The notes under the pieces: model-generated
What the model was told of the DNA's origin: nothing
The model's database searches: none
Seen by the model: only the letters and a program-made list of their open reading frames with translations
NCBI GenBank assembly: GCA_963989385.1
Contig: OZ022499.1
Coordinates: 54,549,757 to 54,613,756 of the forward strand
DNA: 64,000 nucleotides
Reading direction: 5' to 3'
Source: Ctena decussata
Lineage: Eukaryota > Mollusca > Bivalvia > Lucinida > Lucinidae
Shown: piece by piece, positions 34,694 to 46,350 of the stretch
Numbering within the stretch: position 1 is the first letter of the stretch
How the letters are laid out: each line of letters starts with the position of its first letter
Position numbers and translations under genes: made by a program

Positions 34694-34892
34694 TAGTCCA
34701 CTCTTGATATCTGAAAGTCAAAGTTCATCTCAAACTACTGGTAGCTCAAAGTCAATTTTCTGATCCCGGAAAATATAATTTTGAGATACCAGTAGTTTAT
34801 AATAACAGGAGATGAAATATGTCCAAACCATTTTCTTTGATTTAAGAGGGTACTTTGAAATATCAGTGTTTGAGATAACAAGAGTTAACTAT
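34694..34892. mobile_element. Diverged TA-CAGTCAACTC-type mini-element
   Basis: TAGTCCACTCTTGATATCTG and the right-end AACAAGAGTTAACTATA are degenerate versions of the ends of 2908-3109. The inner pair around CTCAAACTACTGGTA...TACCAGTAG is conserved. Confidence 0.6.
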
Positions 34893-36386
34893 ATCGTAAA
34901 AACTGCATTATGGGACATCTACGTTTTCCCAACTTCTGTAAGCGACTCTTATTTCAACATCCTACTGAAAACCCTGGAGGGATTTTCTTTCTGTTCACAG
35001 GGGCCGAAAATGCCGAGCCCTATTGTCGATGGAAATATCATTAAAATCATGCAGAATTGACAATGTTTAAAAAACCCAAGGTTTGGGAAAAAGGCAACAT
35101 TCTCAAAATACTTGGAAAAGCTCTGGCACATACATGTACATGTACTACTTAAATCAATATAAAAGCTTAATCTTGTCATGCATTTTGCAAATTTAAAGCC
35201 TATTGTATTTCTTCCAATAAATCTCTCTAATAAACACTCCTTCCCTTCTTTTTCTGTAAAGATTGACAAAATAACAAAGAGATTGGCTCCAGACCACCAT
35301 GTTTTATTCATTGACATAGTTTTGTCTAAAGAGTTTCATATATCTACCCTAGGACTAGCACTGCCCCTGGCATTTATTAAGACACATACAGTACTTTCTC
35401 AGTAAGGTGCCATTATGGATAGCTAATTATGGAAGTTCTTTGCGCGTTTGTTTTTCGTATAAAATTGTATAGGAGGGTTTTTATGGCCCTACCAAACATT
35501 TATCACCTAATGCAGCGAGAATAAAAAAATCTGATGAATGAGCTTCTGGAATCAAAGAATAAAATTAGCAGACTCTGTTCATGTGCAGTTATTTAAATTT
35601 GCAACTTCACTGCCCATATACCCTGCCCAGAAAGATTGGATAGAAAAAAAATGAATTGGATGAAAATGTCAGCTACAAACAAGCCCCATAAAGCACCTAC
35701 TGCAAGAACAGCAGAGCCTTGTCCCAACATTGGCCAGTACCAGCAGTACTCCCAGTGCTAAAGGCTGTCTTGGCATCTTCGCCCTCCCATTTATCTCCAA
35801 GTGTTAGAATTAATACTATATTTGTGACATGAAATTAAAACTGTCCATAGAATGAATGTTTACATATATTCTCCCCTATTTCAATTGTTCTGTGTACAAC
35901 TGGATATCCGGAGTGTTTGACAGCTATGCTGTGATACATATACTTGCTTGTAGACATTTAAGCCTTGCATTTGTGATATTGAGTCAGAAACTTGATTCAT
36001 GAAAAATCTCATGCTATAATTTAGATACAGAGTTTAAAAAATAAATTTCACAAACATGTGGCTGAAACAGAATATGTTAGTATCATGCATCTAAATCCAT
36101 TTGATAAGACAGTTATAGATTTTTTGGTGGATTGTTTTTGAAGAGAACCCCCCCCCCCAACCCCCCTTCCCTCCCCCATTCTTGAAGCTGAAAAAATAGT
36201 GATATCACTCATTCAATGTCACATCAACGTATAAATTTATACAGTCAGAGAAGGGCTGCAACAGGCAAAATTTAGCAGCCATTATAACGATAGTAATACC
36301 ATTTTAGCTACCTATACAAAGTGGTTGTTGACCGAGAACACGGTAGCAAAAATTTGTGACCAGTAACGATGAACGATACTATTGTT

Positions 36387-36440
36387 AGTGGCTGTCGACA
36401 GAGCTGAAAGTGCTGTTGATTATCTCTGTCAACAGCCACT
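36387..36440. repeat. Short hairpin
   Basis: AGTGGCTGTCGACAGAG pairs with CTCTGTCAACAGCCACT; GTCGACAG occurs again at ~36470. Confidence 0.7.
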
Positions 36441-37385
36441 TTTGCATGTATGGCTAAAGAATGTTTCGGTCGACAGCGCTGGTAGGAAAATTGGTATTAC
36501 CCACTTTTAAATGTGGAATATTCAACCTGCATATCAAAGATATTTTTCAGGGTTATTCCACAACATATGTCTAAACAAACACACAACCAAATCCACATAC
36601 CCACCCACACACCAAATTTTTGACAGAGACATGATGCATACTGACATATGTGGTCAGAAGAAACAATGCTGTTTGCTATAGGACTTTATAAGATTGTAAA
36701 TATGGCAACAGTTTCACAGGTAACTTCCACAGGTGAAATAGGTATTAAATATAAGGCCAATAAAATGATAGGTGTATTTTCAGTAACATTTGATTTCCAA
36801 TATAGATGGTATATCAGACTCGTTTTATATAAAAAAAAACTATATTGAGACAATAGGGAGCCAATATGGATGACTAAGGGAATACCCAAGAAATCTTTCC
36901 AAACATGTTGGTGTTGCAGTGGAAAAACTCTTGCCTGAAACATGCAACTTTTTAATGTAAGCCTAAGCAGGGTATATGTCAACACTTTCTTGTATAAAAT
37001 GGACTTAGACAAATTTTGACCATGTGAGAGAAAAACGAAAAAAATGAGAACTCTTCAAAGGTACCTTTTACAATAGCATTCTGTACATTTAGAGATACAG
37101 TTTCATTATACCTAGGAGAAAGAACCACTTTTATTTCAAAAATTAGCTTTATTTGGGCTGTGATTAGATGTGATTTTATGCAGAAATATGGTCCAAAATG
37201 GCCGAAGTGTACTGCAGAACCTTAAATCGGTTGTTTCGATGTTCTTGAAAGATATTGAAACCTATATCAACCAATGCTGCTCTGACATCCTGTTGACACA
37301 TTGTCTGATCATGGCGCCGTAAAAGCCGACTAGTGACGGTAAAACCTATAGCTAAATCCTGATAGCCCTGATACACCTGGCACAT

Positions 37386-37631
37386 GAGCCACGACACGAC
37401 AAAACCAACAAAGTGGTTGTGCCCCCAGCGCAGACGACTGATGCACCGGCTGATGATCCTTTTGCTCTGATCAGAGTCTTCGCTGCCCGCATGAAGATAT
37501 CTTAGACCCTTACATGTAGCTACCCTGTAAGCGCTTAGGGAAGACACTGATCAGACTGGGCAGATGCCCAGGCTGATCTGAGTCTGCGCTCGGCGCACAT
37601 CCACATTGCTGGTTTTGTCATGTCGTGGCTC
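37386..37631. mobile_element. GAGCC-MITE copy
   Basis: Ends GAGCCACGACACGACAAAAC and GTTTTGTCATGTCGTGGCTC; flanked by ACAT on both sides, a possible 4-bp target duplication. Inner arms AGCGCAGAC / GTCTGCGCT are present; the left middle is scrambled. Confidence 0.9.
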
Positions 37632-38813
37632 ACATGGATTCGGCAATACTGCTCTGTAGTACAAGCATAAGGCATTAGATTTGCAGCCTTGCAGTACAAG
37701 CCGAGGCGAGGCGACGATAAGGCTGGAATCGATTTCCTTGCCAGTTAAGACACTGGAATTTTCTTTTCTTTCCATTATATTCTGAAATTTGTTTCCTTAC
37801 AAGTTGAGACGAAGAGATTTCCTTGCCAGTAAATACTAGAAAAGTTTCCGTTCGACTGGTATTTTTGCTGTTAAGACTGGAATTGGTCTCTCTATGAGCT
37901 TGTTTACTCTGAGCTGGTCAAACGGGGAAAAATCAGCTCAGCAGCCTTGACCTTGTCTAACTTTTGCAATGGCATTAAGCATAGTCATTAAGCAAATAAA
38001 ACGTGATGTAAAAGCACTAGCTGACTTATTCATTATAATTACGTACCAAGGCCAATGGACCATATGATTAATTTCTCAATCAGAAGTAATACAATATGCA
38101 TGTATTTTATAAGGTTGATACAATACCAACATATTGTTATGGTGGCTTTTAGTACAAACTGATACCAAATCACTTGGGAAAACAGAAGTTGTAAATAAAC
38201 TAAGTATACTGAACACCAAAGTTTGTTAAACACAGATGTTTATTTATAATTTTCAAGTTTTGCCTACGGATGTCTTCTGTGTAAGAACGTTTACTCCGGC
38301 ATGATTGTAAGTTGATTGTGAGCAGATTGTGAGCTAAATGTGAATAGAATTGACTGGAAAAAAAACAAATTGGTTCGTGGTCAAAACCAAAGGAACTGAC
38401 TCACGTGTATGGCATGTTAAACGTTGCAGTATTCGATATTTTTTTACATTGGTATTTGATTTTCTTTCATTTGTATTGTATATTTTCATATTTGTATTCA
38501 ATCTCTGTTCTTTTCTGTTGTATAAGTTTTGAGTTCATTCTATATTCGCTTATTTCTATTCGATATTTAATGTTTGTAAGCTAGATTGTTTCATTGTCTT
38601 TCGTTTACATTCCATATTTTTTCATTTATATTCTAAATTACTATATTTGTATTCTATAATTGTGATTTGCTTTTAATATTTTCATATTTGTGTTAAACTT
38701 TTGTTCATTTCTATTCAATGACAAATCCAGGAAGTCGTGGTTTACCATGTTTACCTGTTGATTGTATTTCAACTCAGCTGTGTTTGCAGCTACGTTATTA
38801 AGTTTTCTAAATT
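37632..38813. other. Unassigned sequence between MITEs
   Basis: No gene. Around 37720-37870 the words TTTCCTTGCCAGT and GACTGGAATT(G) repeat loosely, and 38440-38700 contains repeated TTTGTATTC(T) words. Both look like decayed short repeats. Confidence 0.3.
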
Positions 38814-39049
38814 GAGCCGCAACACGACAAAACCAACAATGTGGTTGTGCGTCCAGTGCAGACTTCGATCAGCCTGGGTATTCACCCAGTTTGACCAGAC
38901 TCGTCGCTAAGCGCTTAAAGGGTAGCTAAGGGTCTAAGCTACCTCCAAGCGGACAGCGAAGACTCTAATCAGACTGGGCGGATACCCAGGCTAATCTGAG
39001 TCTGCGCTGGGCGCACAACCACATTGTAGGTTTTGTCGTGTCGCGGCTC
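38814..39049. mobile_element. GAGCC-MITE copy, well preserved
   Basis: Ends GAGCCGCAACACGACAAAAC and GTTTTGTCGTGTCGCGGCTC; ATT on both flanks may be a target duplication. Confidence 0.9.
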
Positions 39050-39331
39050 ATTATTATCTTTCTACATTTACTTTTGCTTTATGCTAAGTTAACTTTTGTT
39101 GTAAAAAATAAAAAAGAAATTTCATAAACGTTCCCCTTCGCTAAATGTACATGAACATATATATTTCTCGGAGCAAAACAACACGCGCATTTTACTATGT
39201 AACATTTTACCGAATCATGTAGTTTATACCTCGATAAACACCAGAAAATTGAAATTCATTTCTTAAAGAAAAGCAATAGTCAGACCGAGAGCTAATTGAA
39301 GGAATTGGGCTTTCGCGTGCCAGACATAAAT

Positions 39332-39463
39332 GAGCCGCGACACGTGAAAACCAACAAAGAGACTGTGCGCCCAGCGCATACTCAGATCAGTCTGGGCATC
39401 CGCCCAGTCTAATCAGGTTTTTCGCTTAGCGCTTAAAGGGTAGCTAAGGGTCTGTCGCGGCTC
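39332..39463. mobile_element. GAGCC-MITE internal-deletion copy (132 bp)
   Basis: The left half is intact through TAGCTAAGGGTCT and then joins directly to GTCGCGGCTC, so most of the right arm is missing while both termini remain. Confidence 0.85.
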
Positions 39464-40426
39464 ATATCTAGAAAAAGTTAACAAAGACTACTCGAAGTGA
39501 TGGTCAAATTAATGAACTTTTATTTGTTTTAAATGTTGATTCTGCATGTCAATGAATAGCGTTGATATCATTACAAATATGTTAAAGCAAAACAAATGGT
39601 ATAGCCCCAGTTCCAGGGCAATTTAACCTTCAGTCCCGGCGAACAAAACACAATTAGCCCACCTGTCTTGGGACATATAGACTATACTGACTTTTGTTTA
39701 TACCGAATATTACTTAAAACACATTCAGGAACCTGCCCGTTAAGTTTCACTACCGACCTGTTTTGTTTATTTCACCAGATATCTGTTTTGTTTATGGAAA
39801 AAACGGGAGATTCTACCACTAATATGTTTGTTTATGTAAAAAAATATAACAAAACAGGTCACTTGTGAACCGCCCAACGAGAGGTTTCGCCAGCAGTCTG
39901 ATTTTTTTTCTAATTCCACGGCGATCTATTTTGCTTATTTAACAAGTTGTTTGTTTTGTTCAGAGGAGGATTCTGCCAGTGATTGTTTTTAGTCCGAGAG
40001 CCCGTGGTAGGTTTATTCATGTGATCGAGGCCAAAAGGTTTGAAGGTGTTTTCTTATGTAAAAACGTGTGCTGATTTCAAAAAATTAAAGTCTTAAAAAA
40101 ATCCATTGATACACAAAGTCGGTATACTCAAAAGATTACACATGGGGTGCTCCAAATCTCGATAGAGCGTCAAAATGGGGGTACCCTTATATTTAGTAAT
40201 ATTTTCCGCCTTCTGCATGCACTGGAATATCAATTTTGATATCAAGCAATACTAAATAGATGTTAAAACAGATCAAATAACAATTTCCATATTTTCTCTG
40301 CCATATTATGGGACGCTCTACTTTCAAAATGAAACACATTGAAAAAAGCCACGAAAACTGGTGATTTCAATATTCAACTCATAAGTAGATAAAAATATTG
40401 ATAAAAACACCGAAAGTAGCAGTAAT
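39464..40426. other. Unassigned, with CTGTTTTGTTTAT repeats
   Basis: Between 39700 and 39990 the word CTGTTTTGTTTAT(TT) and TTCTACCACT/TTCTGCCAGT-like words recur (39760, 39783, 39950), a decayed tandem repeat. CACCAGCGATTGGTTTTG at ~42131 may be related. No gene. Confidence 0.35.
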
Positions 40427-42240
40427 TATACCCCCGGTACAATAAGTATGTCGAGGGGTAAATTGTTTTTGCCTTTCCATTCGTTCATCTGTCTGTCCAT
40501 CCGTCTGTCTGTCCATTTGTCTGCCAGTCCTTTCGTCCGTTAGTTAACATTTGCGTTAAAGTTTTGCGTGAGGTGTGTTTTCCTGCAAGTCTTTACGGGA
40601 ACTTGTTCATATGTACTTTTAAGTGTTACCACAGGATGGATACAGATTAGCTTGCATCACCTGGAAGCTGCTGCTGGTTTAAGGTCAAGGTCACAGATTT
40701 AGGAAATATGTACAACAGTTACGTTAAAATTTGCGTTAAGTTTTTTGCTCAGTTTTCTTGAAAGATTTTACTGGAACTGGTTCATATGTCTATTATTACT
40801 ACAAGATAGATACTGATCAGTTTGTTTCATCTGCATACTGCTGCTGGCCAAAGGTTAAGGTCACAGATTTAGAAAAGTTGCATTAAATTTTGCATTTAGA
40901 CTGATGATTTTGCTTTTGCACTGTTTTCCTGCTAGTCTTTACTGGAACTGAATGAATGGATATGTGTTAAGTGTTACTATAGGATAGATACTGATCAATT
41001 TGTGTCACCTAATACCCCTATTCCACACAGACCACGAATCCCACGAATCACCACGAATTGATAAATTTTAGGATTCGTAGCTGAATCGTAATTGCTTCGT
41101 GAAGTTCTTAACTGAATCGTTTATATTCGTAGTCAGTTCTTGCAATTCTTGAGCAATCGGGAATTCGTGGCAAAAGTTTTGAGCTGTTCAAAATTTTGGC
41201 CACGAACTCCCGATTCAAAAAATTCGTAGTTAATTCGTAACAGATTCTTAATGCATTCTTAGGCATCGTAACTGAATCGAAATCGATTCTGAGGCGTTCG
41301 TAGTGTTCTCAACTCATTCGGGAATTCGTGAATTTGTACCTTTGATGCATTTGCGCATAGTGAAGACTCTGGACGCATGCATTTATCTACCCAGCGGGCA
41401 AATGACGTTGTACCGACGTCGATGAGATGTCACTACGTCGCACTGACCATAGTACGACGTCGTTACGACATCATGTGCCTCGTGCGTAGATATTTCATTT
41501 TGTGGCCATAGATTTCTGATGTTTCATACTTAAAATGTGCGTACAGAAAAGGATCTGATCAGACTTAGGGCCTTTTTATACCTATCTTGGGAGAAAATCC
41601 AACGCATTTTCAAGAATAGTCACGAATTCATTTTATTCGTACCGGATTCGTACGTGCATTCGGCGTATTCTTAACTGATTCGTAACTAATTCTAAACGTG
41701 TGTGCAGTATTTCCAAAGAGATTCCTGTAAATCGTACTGAATTCTTGACAATATTCGTGCGAGTCCACGAATATTCGTAACACTATCGTACTTGTATCGT
41801 AACTGAATCGTAGAGCATCACGAATTGGACCAGAAAATTAGTTTAAACGATATTTTATTAACTATAAATTACATACATATACTACAATACAATTTCAAAA
41901 GTATCAGGATTTGACAGTAAGCAAGATGCTTATTTATAAAGTCATTTCCTGGACCAGAAAATTTACAATCGCCACGAATTCTAATATTTATCAATTCGTG
42001 GCGATTCGTGGAATTCGTGGTCTGTGTGGAATAGGGGCATAAAGGCTGCAGCTGACCTAATGTCAAGTCACAGACTTTGAACTTTATATACATATAAAAT
42101 ATATCTGTAAAAGTTAGACTTATTTGTTTCACCAGCGATTGGTTTTGTTGTGGGAGATTCAAACAGTGAATTGAAATCTGTAAACAAAAGAGATCATTGG
42201 TGAAACTAGGGTTTCACCAGTGATCTGTTTCGTGTACATA
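40427..42240. repeat. TATACCCCCGG-type repeat, interrupted
   Basis: It starts TATACCCCCGGTACAATAAG with a CTGTCCATCCGTCTGTCTGT tract, then units with GGTCAAGGTCACAGATTTAG and GATAGATACTGATCAGTTTG. The third unit breaks at ~41014 and its continuation (AAAGGCTGCAGCTGACCTAA, GTCAAGTCACAGACTTTG) resumes after 42037, so the element at 41015-42037 landed inside it. No right terminus is visible. Confidence 0.65.
41015..42037. mobile_element. 1.02-kb inverted-repeat element, TTCGTA-rich
   Basis: Left CCCCTATTCCACACAGACCA continues in phase with CGAATCCCACGAATCACCAC and is matched by the reverse complement at 41985-42037 (arms ~52 bp). The interior is packed with variants of ATTCGTAACTGAATCGTA. 41395-41480 has GACGTCGT words of a different character and may be a further insertion. 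No coding frame. Confidence 0.85.
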
Positions 42241-42591
42241 AATGTAGACATGGGTAAATGGGTGCATTACAAAATTTATAGGGGACGTTGCCATTGTCGC
42301 ACATTTCATTATTTTCGTTTCTTAGGGGTTTTCTTGGCTTCCAAAGGATCAGAACTAGGTATTCAGAACATTTTTGCAGGTCACTTGTCCCGAGAAAATG
42401 GATTAAATGTATCCGAGTCAGCCTTGAACCTTTCAGTTCATTAATCTCATTCTTTCCCTTTATTTTCTTTGGTCATCAAGACAATCAAAGACAGATATAT
42501 TGCCAACAGGTGCCATTAACAAGTATGGCAAAACAGACTGATTGGATTGTCTCCTTTTGAATTAATGACGATTATATGAGTAAGAATAAAT

Positions 42592-42828
42592 GAGCCGCGA
42601 CACGAGAAACCTAACAAAGTGGTTGTGCGCCCAGCGGAGACTCAGATCAGCCTGGGCATCCGCCCAGTCTGATCAGAGTCTTCGCTGTCCGCAAGGAGCT
42701 AGCTTAGACCCCTTAGCTACCTTTTACGCGTTTAGCGAAGAGGCTGATCAGACTGGGCCGATGCCCAGGCAGATCTGAGTCTGCGCTGAGCACACAACCA
42801 CTTTGTTGGTTTTCTCGTGTCGCGGCTC
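42592..42828. mobile_element. GAGCC-MITE copy, well preserved
   Basis: Ends GAGCCGCGACACGAGAAACC and GTTTTCTCGTGTCGCGGCTC; flanks AAAT on both sides may be the target duplication. Inner arms with CATCCGCCCAGTCTGATCAG are nearly perfect. Confidence 0.95.
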
Positions 42829-43442
42829 AAATAACGCCTGGATCAATCACGTTGAACAATGATATAGTATGCATGCAAATGTTTATCATTTCTTTTCTTG
42901 TTGTGCTATCAAAGTGGTTGTTCAACCACTATAGGACAATGTCCCTGAGAAACTTACAAAACCATACCCGGTGCAGTTATCGGCATTGGAACACGGCAAG
43001 CGCTATTACCTCCAGGAACCCGTGTACTTTCGTTCACTTGTACTCAAGAAGAATCGTAAAATAACTTAGTATAATAGATCAGTAGTACGCTACTCCATTA
43101 GATTTTTCGTATTCAGACATTTTTTTTTTTTACAAATTTGAAAATTATCGCCGCGAATACTGTTCCATCCACTACAATGGTATAAGGTTGCGATTTGTGG
43201 TAAACCATGAAAATGTAACATACTCCAAAAACTAGCTGGCGTCTTTTTATGCTCTCTACAGTTTAGAACATCAAAATGAGTGATGTGCTGATTACAAAAA
43301 GGGGTGTGTATATATAAGAAAAGACCGGAGGGTAATTTGCGGCACAACAATCTAATAGATAACCATCATTATTGAAAATGCATTAAGGGATGAAGGAATT
43401 CGATACATGCATTGAGAGTAATGTTATATCAGTAGCTTTTTT
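42829..43442. other. Unassigned sequence
   Basis: No recognisable gene or repeat. A minus-strand open frame (43090-43350) includes a poly-T-encoded lysine run and looks like chance. Confidence 0.3.
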
Positions 43443-43456
43443 TCCATCTCCTTCGT

Positions 43457-43728
43457 GCCGGGCCGGGTAGCGCAATCGGTAGGGCACCTGACTCGTAAGT
43501 CAGAGGTCCTGGGTTCGAATCCCGGTCTGGCCACATACTTTCGTTTCTCCTTCCGCTGATTCAAGAAGGGAAGTTGTCAGTTACTGGCGAAAGTATGTGC
43601 ACTTAGTACTGGTTAACCGCTTAGGAGGTCTAAGCCTGCCCAGGAATAGTGTGGTTAGGTTAACTGACCGTCCCGACATGACCTTAGTTGTTTACCGTGG
43701 ACGTTAAACATCAAATCAACCAACCAAA
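43457..43728 (+). mobile_element. tRNA-derived SINE with perfect 14-bp target duplication
   Basis: The head GGGCCGGGTAGCGCAATCGG through GGTTCGAATCCCGGTCTGGC is clearly tRNA-like (CGT at the anticodon position, but the anticodon stem-loop is imperfect). It is followed by a ~200-bp body ending GACGTTAAACATCAAATCAA and CCAACCAAA. TCCATCTCCTTCGT lies on both sides (43443-43456 and 43729-43742). The perfect duplication points to a fairly recent insertion. Mobilisation would need a LINE partner in trans. Confidence 0.92.
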
Positions 43729-44239
43729 TCCATCTCCTTCGTTCAGTAAATTGAACAGATGACAAAAGTAGCTTGTTTCCGAATGTTCGATCATGTATAT
43801 TGGCCATGTACATGTATATGGCACGAGACCACAGTTAGTTTTACTATACAGTTTAATTATCCATCCTTCCATGAAACTTTTTTAAAAACACTCCAGGCAC
43901 TTTGAACTCTCTTTTCCTCAAGTCTCTAAGGCATGACAAACCATTTTCAAACAGTTTCAACAGGGAAAAAACTGCTACTGTTTTCGCTGTTTCTCCGGTA
44001 AACAATGACCCGTCAACTTATGAGACAATCTGCCGTTGTAGGAGCACCTATGAAGGGTGTGATTCGGTTCCTCTAGTTTCCTCCAGTGCTAAGGATTCTG
44101 AACTAATTATACATTTTCAAGAAGCATATCCAAGGCTCTTTTCAGTTTGCTATTGCAAGCAGGATATTCAGTCAAACTGGCCTTCTTAGAAACCAATGAA
44201 CCAGGGAACTATTTGTGCGAAAGTATATCCTGAAGTATC

Positions 44240-44338
44240 TCAACCAGTCAAGGGAAATAATTGTGGGCTGATTCAACCAGTCAAGGGAAATAATTGTGGG
44301 CTGATTCAACCAGTAAAGGGAAATAATTGTGGGCTGAT
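44240..44338. repeat. 33-bp unit, three tandem copies
   Basis: TCAACCAGTCAAGGGAAATA followed by ATTGTGGGCTGAT is repeated three times with one A/C change in the third copy. 33 is a multiple of 3, so open frames through it look like a repeat protein (QPVKGNNCGLI), but they start and end without coding features. Confidence 0.95.
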
Positions 44339-45158
44339 ATATATTGCTGATAAATGGATGCATTCATTGATATTGGTCGGTAGGTATACCTGTATGACTC
44401 AGTTTCAAAACTACTTTGCTCTAACCTTACAGGTGTGAAAGTGAAATAAGTCAAGCTTGAACGTGTAGATTCCTCTGTGTTATCTATCAAATATTGTCTA
44501 AAATTTGGGAAAATCTATTTTTATCTGTACAACCTGATAATGTGTCAATAGATGAACAAAAAACAATTGACAGGAAATCAGCCTTAACGCATAAAAGTAC
44601 CGTCTGACTTAAATGCAGTTTCAATAATAATGGTTATTTTTTAGATTTCTGTCCGCAAATTACCTTTTGGTCTTTCCTTATTAAAGTCATTTCTTCATCG
44701 ATTGTCTTCACTTGATTGCCGGTTTTGAGTTTTCAGTAGTAATGCCATAAAAATGAACGGAAAGAAAACGGCGAATCAATTTATGTTTCAAAATATAGTT
44801 CAAGGCTTGTCAATACGGCGTATATTATTATTATATGAAAAGCATTCAGTCGTTTACTAACTCAGTCTACATGATTTACGTTTCAGGAGCAGTTGAGTTT
44901 GACATCAGACTGCAGGCACAGTTAAAGTTCTCACTGTCACGTCTGGTTATCAGATTATCTCTGAGGACTTACGAAATATGGTTCAATGTGTTGCCGCTAA
45001 AGTAAGAAATCCGTCATCGTTGAAGTCACCATCACTAAGTCTCAAAGGATTTTGAATAATAGAAATGATGCCTCATTGAATATGAATGAAATCACTCTCC
45101 CCACAATGTTGTTTTACATGTAAGCATCAAATAACAAAGCATATGCTGACAAGCAGTA

Positions 45159-45225
45159 CGATCAGCGAAAGTCCTTACCAAACTACCAAAGATCTTTGTA
45201 GTTTGGCTTGGACTTTCGCTGATCG
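45159..45225. repeat. Inverted repeat (hairpin)
   Basis: CGATCAGCGAAAGTCC pairs with GGACTTTCGCTGATCG; inside, CCAAACTAC pairs with GTAGTTTGG. Confidence 0.8.
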
Positions 45226-45752
45226 TCTAGCAATACTTTCTTTGCTTTATACAATGGAAGGGATTATGAGCGGAAACAGTATATAGAAACGGGTCTGTGC
45301 ATTTGTTCTTCAGCAGGCGTCGTGGCTTGTCCCTTTTCCCAAAACAGTGTCTCAAAATGCACCGCAAAATATATGGGTTTGCTGTTGCAGACTGTTAGAA
45401 AATCGCTATAACTGACAAGTCAAGAGATACGGGCTGTCAATTATCCCGTCGTAGCTACGGGGTCTGTTACTTAACAGATTAAAACTGGGGAAAAGAGTCC
45501 GTCCTTGACACCTACCCAAGGCTCAATTCTGAATCATTATTAATTCAAATGAATTTTACTACAGAACCGACTAATAGTTTATTTATTTTGTACGCAATAT
45601 AATATACAGTTATCAATCATCCTGTAGTTATATGTTTAGGTTGTCCAGTACTCTGGCAATGCATTCTTTTTTTTTTTGTCACATCGGTATTCCTGAATTG
45701 CATTGCTACGGCGCGTATACATTTTGCTTCGGATGTTCGTAATATAACTATA

Positions 45753-46065
45753 CACTGTAAAAAAATCCGTAGATTTTACGGTAAAATAACTGGCAACCAG
45801 CTGCCAGTCATTTTACCGTTATTTTTACGGGCGCCCGTAAAAATTGCAGGAATCATCAAGCTGAGTGGGACAAAATAGAGCAGATGTCCTTTTGGTCAGA
45901 TAGCCCTTCAACAATACAAAGTTATTTTCGAGTGCGGCCAATTAACATAAAACTTCCGTTTCGTGATTTCCAACAATGTCTTACAGGCAAATGCGCGTAA
46001 AAATAACGGGAAAAGGACTGGCAGCTGGTTTCCAGTTATTCTACCGTATAATCTACAGTTTTTTT
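45753..46065. mobile_element. MITE, ACTGTAAAAAAATCCGTAGA ends
   Basis: The left arm ACTGTAAAAAAATCCGTAGA, then TTTTACGGTAAAATAACTGG and CCAGCTGCCAGTC, is matched in inverse orientation by GACTGGCAGCTGG, CCAGTTATTCTACCGTA and TAATCTACAGT. The interior repeats GTAAAAATAACGG words. It abuts the 46068-46350 fragment directly. Confidence 0.8.
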
Positions 46066-46067
46066 TT

Positions 46068-46350
46068 AGCTCACCTGAGCCGAAGGCTCAGAGGTGAGCT
46101 TATAGGATGGGAGTCGAGCCGTCGTCCGTCCGTCCGTGGGTGCGTGCGTACGTCAACACTTTCAAACATAAATATCTCAGAGACCAGTGGGCCGATCGCA
46201 ATCAAATTTTATCTGAAGCATCATTTGGGTGGGGGAAAGGCTGCATTAGGTTTTGGTGCCGATCATTTACAGTGTATAAGCACCAATATTTTATTACTTT
46301 GTGATGGAGAGATCGCTTTAATTTGTAGTCCGTGAGTTGGTTTTGGGGTG
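46068..46350 (-). mobile_element. Fragment of GCTCACCTGAG element, opposite orientation
   Basis: AGCTCACCTGAGCCGAAGGC, TATAGGATGGGAGTCGAGCC, a CGTCCGTCCGTCCGTG tract and TCAAATTTTATCTGAAGCAT are the reverse complement of the right end of 27726-30285. The copy breaks off after ~200 bp. Confidence 0.8.

Larger units (their letters stand above)
33970..37221. mobile_element. 3.25-kb TTAA-flanked foldback element, 243-bp arms
   Basis: The left arm (33970-34212) begins GGTTCCGCAGTACACTTCGG. The right arm (36979-37221) ends in the reverse complement, with GTTCTG for GTTCCG. TTAA lies directly outside both (33966-33969, 37222-37225). Arms are ~95% identical by eye. The ~2.8-kb interior has no transposase frame that I recognise (the longest, 34949-35317 minus, looks non-coding), and hosts a pogo-like mini-element at 34694-34892 and a hairpin at 36387-36440. 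Probably a non-autonomous piggyBac-type derivative. Confidence 0.8.
43743..45750. other. Unassigned, with a 33-bp triplication and a hairpin
   Basis: Apart from the two repeats listed separately, no gene or known repeat was recognised. Confidence 0.3.

Noticed and set aside
34949..35317. 122-residue open frame on the minus strand
   Set aside because: Inside the 33.97-37.22-kb foldback element; no transposase or other motif, and an overlapping frame on the opposite strand is equally open.
42590..42778. Open frame reading MSRDTRNLTKWLC...
   Set aside because: It is the translation of a GAGCC-MITE; the same pseudo-protein appears wherever the MITE does (for example 57340-57573 and 37551-37775).
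43457..43530. Functional tRNA gene (CGT at the anticodon position)
   Set aside because: The anticodon stem-loop does not close with a 7-base loop, and the sequence continues into a SINE body with tail and target duplication.
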